Below are positions 1 to 5,184 of a stretch of 5,227 bases of DNA, one piece after another. Below the pieces are notes generated by a model. The model worked only from the letters and a program-made list of their open reading frames with translations. It ran no database searches and was not told the origin of the DNA. The position numbers and the translations under genes were made by a program. Location: assembly GCA_024642805.1 (NCBI GenBank), contig JAHEAK010000428.1, positions 1 through 5,227 on the forward strand, written 5' to 3'. The DNA comes from Kofleriaceae bacterium (lineage in GTDB: Bacteria > Myxococcota_A > Polyangia > Haliangiales > Haliangiaceae). The number at the start of each line of letters is the position of its first letter. The stretch's first letter is position 1.

Positions 1-31
1 CCTACGCCATCAAACAGCGCCCCGCGCGCCT

Positions 32-36
32 AGGAG
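32..36 (+). promoter_or_regulatory. Shine-Dalgarno AGGAG for the TTG start
   Basis: AGGAG lies six bases before the TTG at 43 and is the best ribosome-binding site in the window. It decides the start of the P-domain lipoprotein, because no ATG or GTG in frame would give a complete signal peptide. The surrounding bases TAGGAGT also resemble the TAGAGT hexamer before the gene at 4237, so a promoter role cannot be excluded. Confidence 0.65.
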
Positions 37-42
37 TCCGAA

Positions 43-852
43 TTGAAATCCTTAACTTTCCTTCCTGGTCCTCTCTTCCTGTCGATTGCTCTGATGGCCT
101 GTGGCGCTTCGGGTGGTGACGGTGGTGGCAACGGAACTGGCGCTGATGGCGGTGCTGGTGAGTGCGTGAAGTCTGCAGACGAGGAAGTCAATTGCGGAGA
201 CGGCATCGACAACGATTGCGACGGCAAGACCGACTGCGAGAACGTCGAGTGCTCGTTCGATCCCTACTGCGCCCCCGAGCAGCCTGCTGAGGGTTGCGGC
301 GAGGCCTCCTTCGTTGGCGATCCTCTGGCCATTCCCGACGGCGTCGGCATGTCCTACCAAACCAGCGTGAACATCACCGGTTTCACCGATGGTCAGGTTC
401 TCGAGTCTGCTGCCGGCTTCGTCTCCGCCTGCGTGGTCATGGAGCACAGCTGGCTGCGCGATCTGCAAATCGAGATGATTTGTCCCTCCGGACAGACTGT
501 CGTCCTGCAAGAGTTCCTCGGCACCACGGGCAGCGAGCTGTACATGGGCCAACCCAATGACGACGACGGCACGGATCCTGTGCCCGGTATCGGTGCCGAA
601 TACTGCTGGCGAGCGGATGCCGCCAACCCACCCATGCTCGAGTGGGCCAATGCCAACACCGGCGTCGGTGTTCTGCCTGCCGGCGACTACCGTCCCGTCA
701 GCTCGATGGACGAGCTTATCGGCTGCACGCTCAATGGTGATTGGTCCATCAAGGCCACCGACGATTGGGGCATCGACAACGGTTACATCTTCGAGTGGAC
801 CGTCAGCTTCTCCACCGACATCATCGCCGACTGCTCCGACTGGATCGACTAG
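43..852 (+). CDS. P-domain lipoprotein with MopE-like Asp/Cys motif
   Basis: Predicted exported lipoprotein of 269 residues. The start is a TTG chosen because AGGAG (32-36) sits six bases upstream and a signal peptide follows at once: K2, a hydrophobic stretch from about residue 4 to 19, then the lipobox L-M-A-C with C20 as the lipidated cysteine. Residues 21-40 are a Gly-rich linker. Residues 50-76 carry NCGDGIDNDCDGKTDC followed by two more cysteines, the Asp/Cys calcium-loop-like motif known from MopE-type and myxobacterial surface proteins. About residues 97-256 match the proprotein convertase P (Homo B) domain: IPDG at the start, RDLQIEMICPSGQTVVL at 139-155, and NGDWSIKATDDWGIDNGY near 231-248 with WTVSF at the end. 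P domains are normally attached to subtilisin-like proteases; no protease domain is present here. Cysteines C130, C147, C188, C228 and C264 could form disulfides. Function is unknown; a cell-surface binding or structural role is inferred. A strong terminator follows the stop. Confidence 0.88.
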   Translation: MKSLTFLPGPLFLSIALMACGASGGDGGGNGTGADGGAGECVKSADEEVNCGDGIDNDCDGKTDCENVECSFDPYCAPEQPAEGCGEASFVGDPLAIPDGVGMSYQTSVNITGFTDGQVLESAAGFVSACVVMEHSWLRDLQIEMICPSGQTVVLQEFLGTTGSELYMGQPNDDDGTDPVPGIGAEYCWRADAANPPMLEWANANTGVGVLPAGDYRPVSSMDELIGCTLNGDWSIKATDDWGIDNGYIFEWTVSFSTDIIADCSDWID

Positions 853-873
853 ATCTACCTAGCTACTAGCTAA
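849..873 (+). repeat. CTAG/TAGCTA cluster after the lipoprotein stop
   Basis: CTAG occurs at 849, 859 and 866, and the palindrome TAGCTA occurs twice (860-865 and 867-872) separated by one C. The stop codon of the lipoprotein is part of the first CTAG. The cluster also puts stop codons in several frames just before the terminator. No function is established. Confidence 0.4.
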
Positions 874-878
874 CCAAG

Positions 879-913
879 CCCTGTGTGCAGCGATGCACAC
901 AGGGTTTTTTTTT
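879..913 (+). terminator. Rho-independent terminator
   Basis: CCCTGTGTGCA (879-889) pairs perfectly with TGCACACAGGG (894-904) around a GCGA loop (a GNRA tetraloop), followed by nine T (905-913). It lies 27 bases after the stop of the P-domain lipoprotein and should end that transcript. On the opposite strand there is no T tract after the stem, so it acts on the + strand only. Confidence 0.95.
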
Positions 914-920
914 GCCCGGC

Positions 921-926
921 TATACT
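921..926 (+). promoter_or_regulatory. Possible -10 box TATACT before the CPXCG gene
   Basis: TATACT matches five of six bases of the TATAAT consensus and ends six bases before the ATG at 933, so transcription would begin at or next to the A of the start codon. It lies eight bases after the terminator T tract, where a fresh promoter is needed. No good -35 hexamer is visible 16-18 bases upstream, since that space is taken by the terminator stem. Inferred only. Confidence 0.45.
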
Positions 927-932
927 GGGGCC

Positions 933-1112
933 ATGGACGAGTTCGCGTTGGTCACCTGTCCCTACTGCATGCAGACCGTCGAGTTCTACGTCGACCCTGG
1001 CACCAAGGGCAGCTACGTCGAGGACTGCGAGGTCTGCTGTCGTCCTTGGCGCGTCTTCGTGAGTCGTGACCAGGATGGCGGGCTCTCGGTGCAGCTCGAG
1101 CGCAGTCAGTAG
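933..1112 (+). CDS. CPXCG-family small cysteine-rich protein
   Basis: A 59-residue cytoplasmic protein of the CPXCG motif-containing family, whose members are about 55-70 residues and of unknown biochemical role. It holds C9-P-Y-C12 and, after a short strand segment, YVEDCEVCCRPW at residues 28-39 with C32, C35 and C36. The paired CxxC and CxxCC groups could bind one zinc. The usual Gly after the second Cys is replaced by Met (CPYCM). The ATG at 933 was chosen over an in-frame GTG at 885 because that codon lies inside the terminator stem, and because family members begin a few residues before the CPxC motif. There is no clear Shine-Dalgarno; GGGG (927-930) is too close, and a leaderless start from TATACT (921-926) is possible. 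The next gene follows after 37 bases on the same strand and may share the transcript. No signal peptide or membrane segment is present. Confidence 0.85.
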   Translation: MDEFALVTCPYCMQTVEFYVDPGTKGSYVEDCEVCCRPWRVFVSRDQDGGLSVQLERSQ

Positions 1113-1137
1113 CAGGGTATGTGTCTCGATGATGTGG

Positions 1138-1142
1138 TAAGG
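1138..1142 (+). promoter_or_regulatory. Ribosome-binding site TAAGG
   Basis: TAAGG ends seven bases before the GTG at 1150. That spacing favours 1150 over the neighbouring in-frame TTG at 1144 (one base away) and ATG at 1156 (13 bases away). Confidence 0.45.
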
Positions 1143-1149
1143 CTTGCCT

Positions 1150-2049
1150 GTGAGAATGCAACGCCCTGGGATTTTCTGTTCGATCGCCATCCTCGCCGCA
1201 CTGGCGCTCGCTCCAGCTTGCAAGAGCGATAACAAGACTGGCGGAGGCACGAGCAGCTCGGCGACTGCCGCTGCGGATCGCAAGCCTGTCGAGGGCGTAA
1301 ACCTCTCCGAGCTCGACAAGGATGGACAAGCTCGCTTCGACACCTTGCTCGACAAGTTGCCGTCGCCCTGCGGCAAGGCGCACTCGCTGCGCACCTCGCG
1401 CAACGAGGACGCCACCTGCAAGCGTGCACCCTTTGCCGTTGAGTACCTCTTTGCGCTGGTTGCATCGGGGGCAGGCGACGAGGAAGTCAAAGACTACTAC
1501 TCGGCTCGCTTTCGAGCTGCCGAGCCCATCGAGCTCAGCTACGACGCCAACGCGCCCCATCACGGTCCAACGGACGCTACCGTCAAGATCGCCGAGTACT
1601 ACGACTACGCATGCCCCGCTTGCAAGCAGATGAAGTCGGTCATCGATGATGCCCTATTGGGTTTCGAGACCGAAGTCGTCATGTACTACAAGCAGTACCC
1701 GCTGAGCATCCCCGGCCATGAGAACTCTGGCATCGCGGCGCAGGCGGCGATTGCCGCCGACAAGCAGGGCAAGTTTCAGGAGATGCACAGCCTGCTCTTC
1801 GCCAACGCGCACTCGCACAGCATGGACGAGCTCAAGCAGTACGCCACCAGCATTGGGCTCGATATGGTCAAGTTCCAAAGCGACTTCGATGCTGCCAAGG
1901 CGCTGGTGGACCATGACAAGAGCGAAGGCATGGCTCTCGGTATCGAAAGCACACCAACCATCTTGATCAATGGCATTCGCTACGAAGGGCCATCCGATGC
2001 TCGCTTCATGAAGATGTGGTTCAAGGAAGCCCTCACCGAGGCCATCTGA
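1150..2049 (+). CDS. DsbA/thioredoxin_4-family lipoprotein
   Basis: Predicted envelope thiol-disulfide oxidoreductase of 299 residues. The start was placed at GTG 1150 because of TAAGG seven bases upstream; ATG 1156 and TTG 1144 are alternatives. The N-terminus has basic residues, a hydrophobic core and ALAPAC. The Cys is a probable lipidation site, although Ala at -3 and Pro at -2 make a weak lipobox. A Ser/Ala/Gly linker follows. Residues about 70-120 hold C74 and C90 and a helical stretch (FALVASGAGDEEVKDYYSARF is its end). From about residue 135 a thioredoxin fold carries the CPAC active site (C155, C158), the inserted helical region with the motif HENSGIAAQAA, and the cis-proline loop T268-P269 before the last strands. 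The fold matches DsbA-like proteins of the thioredoxin_4 group, which oxidise or shuffle disulfides of exported proteins. It lies downstream of the CPXCG gene and converges with the thioesterase gene, with 3 bases between stops. Substrate and redox direction are not shown by sequence. Confidence 0.88.
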   Translation: MRMQRPGIFCSIAILAALALAPACKSDNKTGGGTSSSATAAADRKPVEGVNLSELDKDGQARFDTLLDKLPSPCGKAHSLRTSRNEDATCKRAPFAVEYLFALVASGAGDEEVKDYYSARFRAAEPIELSYDANAPHHGPTDATVKIAEYYDYACPACKQMKSVIDDALLGFETEVVMYYKQYPLSIPGHENSGIAAQAAIAADKQGKFQEMHSLLFANAHSHSMDELKQYATSIGLDMVKFQSDFDAAKALVDHDKSEGMALGIESTPTILINGIRYEGPSDARFMKMWFKEALTEAI

Positions 2050-2052
2050 GCC

Positions 2053-2505
2053 CTAGAGACGGGCGCCAGAGGCGTCGATGACGAGCCCAGCTTTGCCCGC
2101 CTGCAGTGCCGAGCGCTGCGCATCGCTGAGAGCGGCCTTCTGGGCAGTGGCTTCATCGTAGACGACATAGACGGTCTCCACGCGACACAAGAGCTGTGCG
2201 TCGGCCAGCTTGCGAATCTCGGCCAAGAGCGTGAAGGAGGTCGTGCCGACGGCCAGGGTGCTCACCTCGATGGCGAGCACGTCGTCGAAGACCGCCGGTG
2301 CCTTCCAGCTGAGGCTCTGTTTGATCAATCGCCAGTCGATGCCTCCGTGAGCGGCATCGACGCCGCCAAAGAGCGCGCGCGCGTACTCGATGGCGGCCAC
2401 GTCGGCGTATTCGCCATAGCGGGCATTGAAGACCACCTTCTGGCCATCGCACTCGTGGTAGCGCACGCGCAGCCGGTAGCAAAAGGGCTCGTGCGTGGCA
2501 CTCAC
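2053..2505 (-). CDS. Hotdog-fold acyl-CoA thioesterase (4HBT family)
   Basis: A 150-residue protein of the 4HBT/YbgC-FadM hotdog group, at the usual family length. The signature is at residues 13-35: RVRYHECDGQKVVFNARYGEY, with D20 in the place of the catalytic aspartate and the following VVFNARY helix start (many YbgC proteins have HANY; the N27 variant resembles FadM-like members). The middle and C-terminal parts show alternating strand-like segments (VLAIEVSTLAVGTTSFTLL and VETVYVVYD) typical of the hotdog sheet. Such enzymes hydrolyse acyl-CoA thioesters in the cytoplasm; the chain preference cannot be read from sequence. The GTG start overlaps the stop of the upstream flavoprotein gene as GTGA, which suggests translational coupling and a shared metabolic job, and explains the lack of a strong ribosome site. 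The 3' end meets the convergent thioredoxin gene with a 3-base gap. Confidence 0.88.
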   Translation of the reverse strand: MSATHEPFCYRLRVRYHECDGQKVVFNARYGEYADVAAIEYARALFGGVDAAHGGIDWRLIKQSLSWKAPAVFDDVLAIEVSTLAVGTTSFTLLAEIRKLADAQLLCRVETVYVVYDEATAQKAALSDAQRSALQAGKAGLVIDASGARL

Positions 2506-4094
2506 AGAAGCTCGCCCTTGACCGGGATGAAGCTCATGGCGCGCTCGGCCAGTGCCGTGATGGTCAGCGATGGGTTCACGCCGGGATTGGCAGACATGGC
2601 CGAGCCGTCGATGACGTACAGGCCAGGGTAGCCGAAGACGCGATGGCGGTCATCGATGACGCCTGCGCCGGCGTCGGTGCCCATGGTGCAGCCGCCCAGG
2701 ATGTGGGCGGTGGATGGGGTGCCAAGCACGGTATCAGTGACCATGCCGACCGACGAGCCACCAATCTTTTCGGCGAAGCGGCGCGCAAGGTCAGTGGCTT
2801 CCTCGATGAAGGGAGCCGGTCGCTGTTTGGGATCGTCCAGCGTGCTGACCAGCCCGCGACGAAAGCCGTTGAGCTTGGAGCGACCGAGCTTGAAGGACAG
2901 TGTCCCTTCCAAGGTGCGCATGTACAGCAAGATCTGGGTTTGCTTGGCAAAGTCATGCATGCCGTAGATACGCGCCCATTGCATGGGGTGCTTCAAGAGG
3001 CCGCGCACGGTGCCGGCCAGTCGCGCCCCGAGGGTCGGCAGGGGCACGTGCGGGACCATCAGCGAGCGAAAGAAGCCAGAGCCATGGCCGTAGCGCACTG
3101 GTTCGATGTGGCTGTGCTCGTCGGTGTGCAAGATGGAGGTGATGGCAACACCCTTGGTGAAGTCGGCGTCCTTGTCAGGAGAGACCGCGCCCAAGAGCGA
3201 CTCGCTATTGGTTCGCACCATGTGACCCAAGCGCGGAGATAGCCCGGGCAGACCGTGCGGATCTTCTTGCATCTGCAAGAGCAATGGCACGGTGCCCATC
3301 ACGCCGCCGGCGAAGATGACCTGGTCGGCGCTCAGTTCGCGCTTCTTGCCATCGAAGGAGCCACTGCACTTGAGCCGGTAGCTGTTTTGCGCCGTGCGAG
3401 TTACGTGCGTGACCTCGGTCTCCGCCAGGATCTCGCAGCCAGCGCGCTCGGCGAGGTACAGGTAGTTGAGGTCGAGGGTGTTCTTGGCGCCTTCGCGACA
3501 GCCCGTCATGCAGGCACCACAAAAGATACAGCCGGTGCGCTCGGGACCTTTGCCATCGAAGTAGGGATCGGGAACGGTCTTGCCAGGCGTACCGAAGAAC
3601 ACCGCCACCTCGGTGGGATGGTGATGATCGGCGCGGCCGATGTCCTTGGCCACTTGCTTCAAGATGCGGTCGCCCTCGGTCTCGACCGGGTTGCGAGCGG
3701 CACCGAGCATGCGCTTGGCCGTCTGGTAGTGCGGGGCTAGCTCACTCTTCCAGTCAGCAAGCGCCGACCACGAGGGCGCCTGAAAGAAAGCGTCGGTAGG
3801 AACGGGCAGGGTGTTGGCGTAGACCAGCGAGCCGCCGCCAACGCCGACGCCGTGCAAGACGGTGACATGGTCGAGGAAGGACATCTGAAAGATGCCTTGC
3901 ATGCCGAGGGCGGGTTTCCACATCCACTTGCGAAGATCCCAATTGGTCTTTGGGAAGTCCTTCTTGCCGAAGCGCTTGCCCTTCTCGATGACAAGGACGC
4001 GATAGCCCTTCTCGCTGAGGCGCAGTGCGGAAACGCTACCACCAAAGCCTGAGCCAACGATGATCCAATCGTAGTGCGCGGAATCGCCTTGCAT
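2502..4094 (-). CDS. GMC/cholesterol-oxidase-like FAD oxidoreductase
   Basis: Flavoprotein of 530 residues from the ATG at 4094. Residues 8-20 are YDWIIVGSGFGGS, the GxGxxG FAD-binding loop, with E37 ending the second strand (VLVIEKG). GVGVGGGSLVYAN at 82-94 is the second GMC/cholesterol-oxidase FAD motif. C189, C192, C195 and C199 form CIFCGACMTGC followed by REGAKNTLD, a signature of the ChoD-like branch. The C-terminal end has HILGGCTMG (H464) and NPGVNPSLTITALAERA (N507), corresponding to the catalytic His and Asn of cholesterol oxidases. The family oxidises sterols or other alcohols with FAD; the true substrate here is unknown. No Tat or Sec signal is seen, so it is probably cytoplasmic. 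The frame stays open upstream and a GTG at 4205 would add 37 residues, but those show no family motif, and a TACACT hexamer seven bases before ATG 4094 favours the shorter form. The stop overlaps the thioesterase start (GTGA). Confidence 0.9.
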   Translation of the reverse strand: MQGDSAHYDWIIVGSGFGGSVSALRLSEKGYRVLVIEKGKRFGKKDFPKTNWDLRKWMWKPALGMQGIFQMSFLDHVTVLHGVGVGGGSLVYANTLPVPTDAFFQAPSWSALADWKSELAPHYQTAKRMLGAARNPVETEGDRILKQVAKDIGRADHHHPTEVAVFFGTPGKTVPDPYFDGKGPERTGCIFCGACMTGCREGAKNTLDLNYLYLAERAGCEILAETEVTHVTRTAQNSYRLKCSGSFDGKKRELSADQVIFAGGVMGTVPLLLQMQEDPHGLPGLSPRLGHMVRTNSESLLGAVSPDKDADFTKGVAITSILHTDEHSHIEPVRYGHGSGFFRSLMVPHVPLPTLGARLAGTVRGLLKHPMQWARIYGMHDFAKQTQILLYMRTLEGTLSFKLGRSKLNGFRRGLVSTLDDPKQRPAPFIEEATDLARRFAEKIGGSSVGMVTDTVLGTPSTAHILGGCTMGTDAGAGVIDDRHRVFGYPGLYVIDGSAMSANPGVNPSLTITALAERAMSFIPVKGELL

Positions 4095-4101
4095 GGCGCG
4101 C

Positions 4102-4107
4102 AGTGTA
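4102..4107 (-). promoter_or_regulatory. Possible -10 box TACACT before the flavoprotein gene
   Basis: Read on the minus strand, TACACT ends seven bases before the ATG at 4094, so RNA would start within a base or so of that codon. It matches TATAAT at four of six positions including the key first T, second A and last T. No clear -35 element lies at the right distance. If real, it serves both the flavoprotein and the coupled thioesterase gene, and rules out the longer GTG 4205 start for this transcript. Confidence 0.4.
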
Positions 4108-4222
4108 TCCCATTGCCCATGCTGTGGGGCCATGAGGCCAAGAGCCTGCGCGAAGGGCACCGAGGGCTCGTAGGTGCCCCCCGATGAGCGATGGAAAAGC
4201 TGCACCCCGCGTCTCCGCGCGC

Positions 4223-4228
4223 TAGAGT
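4223..4228 (+). promoter_or_regulatory. Possible -10 box TAGAGT before the WlbA-like gene
   Basis: TAGAGT keeps the T, A, A and final T of TATAAT and ends eight bases before ATG 4237 (five before an in-frame GTG at 4234). The only Shine-Dalgarno-like bases are AGG at 4232-4234, too close to the ATG. This again suggests a leaderless or nearly leaderless mRNA. No convincing -35 is visible. The region between the two divergent genes (4095-4236) holds nothing else I can identify. Confidence 0.4.
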
Positions 4229-4236
4229 GCCAGGTG

Positions 4237-5184
4237 ATGGCAAAGAACTTTGCACTTCTGGGCGTCGGCGGCTTCGTGGCACCTCGTCACTTGCAGGCGA
4301 TTCAGAGCACAGGCAACGAGCTGCTGGCCGCCTGTGATCCCAACGACTCGGTAGGCGTTCTCGATCGGCACTTCCTCGACACCAAGTTCTTCACCGAGGT
4401 CGAGCGATTTGATCGTTTCTTAGAGAAGCGCAAGCGCATGAGCGAGGCCGAGCGCGTGCACTACCTGAGCATCTGCACGCCTAACTATCTGCACGACGCG
4501 CATGTGCGCCTGGCCTTGCGCGTGGGCGCGGATGCCATCTGCGAAAAGCCCGTGGTCATCAATCCGTGGAACCTGGATCAGCTGGCCGAGCTGGAACACG
4601 AGAGCGGCAAGCGGGTGTACACGGTGCTGCAGCTGCGCCATCTGCCCGCCATGCAGGAGCTCAAGCAACGTCTGCAAGCGGGCGTTGCCAAGCGGGCGCA
4701 GATCGATCTCAGCTACGTCACCCGCCGCGGGCCCTGGTATCAAATTTCCTGGAAGGGCGACGAGTCCAAGTCGGGCGGTCTGGCGCTCAACATCGGCATT
4801 CATCTCTTCGATCTCTTGCTCTGGCTCTTCGGTGGGGTCGAGCGCACCGAGCTACACCTGCGCGAGCCCGATCGCTGGGCCGGCTACATTCAACTGAAGA
4901 ACGCCGACGTGCGCTGGCATCTGTCCACGCGCCCGCAGGACTTGCCGGAGACGACTCAACTCGCCGGCCAGAGCGCGTATCGCTCGCTGACCATGGATGG
5001 CGAAGAGCTCGAGTTCTCGACCGGCTTTACGGACTTGCACACACGGGTGTACGAAGAAATCTTAGCGGGCCGTGGCTGTGGGCTCGAGAGTGCGCGGCCC
5101 TCGGTGGAGCTGGTCTATCGCCTGCGCAGCGCGACGACCTGTGCACCAGGCGATCGTGGGCATCCGGCGCTGACAAAACCCTGA
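4237..5184 (+). CDS. wlbA: WlbA/WbpB-type UDP-GlcNAcA 3-dehydrogenase
   Basis: Gfo/Idh/MocA-family dehydrogenase of 315 residues, the normal length for WlbA/WbpB. These enzymes use NAD to oxidise the 3-hydroxyl of UDP-N-acetyl-glucosaminuronic acid, giving the 3-keto sugar that is then transaminated to diamino-uronic sugars of O-antigen or other surface glycans. Visible are the N-terminal Rossmann stretch NFALLGVGGFVAPRHLQAI (4-22), the family segment CTPNYLHDAHVRLAL (80-94), the EKP motif with the probable catalytic lysine (E103-K104-P105) in ADAICEKPVVINPWN, and SWKGDESKSGG leading into LNIGIHLFD with N185, H189 and D192 at the active site. The C-terminal part has MDGEELEFSTGFTDLHT and ILAGRG.GLESARPSVELVY, which are closely WbpB-like. 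The start at 4237 was chosen because MAKNFALLG is the usual family N-terminus; an upstream ATG-less extension to 4174 overlaps the promoter region. No partner sugar genes are in view. Confidence 0.92.
   Translation: MAKNFALLGVGGFVAPRHLQAIQSTGNELLAACDPNDSVGVLDRHFLDTKFFTEVERFDRFLEKRKRMSEAERVHYLSICTPNYLHDAHVRLALRVGADAICEKPVVINPWNLDQLAELEHESGKRVYTVLQLRHLPAMQELKQRLQAGVAKRAQIDLSYVTRRGPWYQISWKGDESKSGGLALNIGIHLFDLLLWLFGGVERTELHLREPDRWAGYIQLKNADVRWHLSTRPQDLPETTQLAGQSAYRSLTMDGEELEFSTGFTDLHTRVYEEILAGRGCGLESARPSVELVYRLRSATTCAPGDRGHPALTKP

Noticed and set aside
885..932. Upstream GTG start extending the CPXCG protein to 75 residues
   Set aside because: The start codon lies inside the terminator stem and the added residues are encoded by the hairpin and T tract; family members start near the CPxC motif.
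870..1563. Long antisense open frames (about 200 codons) on the minus strand opposite the CPXCG and thioredoxin genes
   Set aside because: They lack recognisable motifs, run through the terminator or opposite well-supported + strand genes, and are what GC-rich codon use produces on the other strand.
2050..2080. Weak inverted repeat (GCGCC-AGA-GGCGT) near the convergent stops as a bidirectional terminator
   Set aside because: The stem is only five pairs with a G-T mismatch, has no T tract on either side, and lies within the thioesterase coding sequence.
2643..3242. Open frame of about 200 codons on the + strand within the flavoprotein gene
   Set aside because: It is opposite a strongly supported family member with all FAD and catalytic motifs; the frame shows no motif of its own.
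4174..4236. 21-residue N-terminal extension of the WlbA-type protein
   Set aside because: It has no resemblance to the family, and the Rossmann strand begins right after the ATG at 4237; the extension covers the likely promoter.
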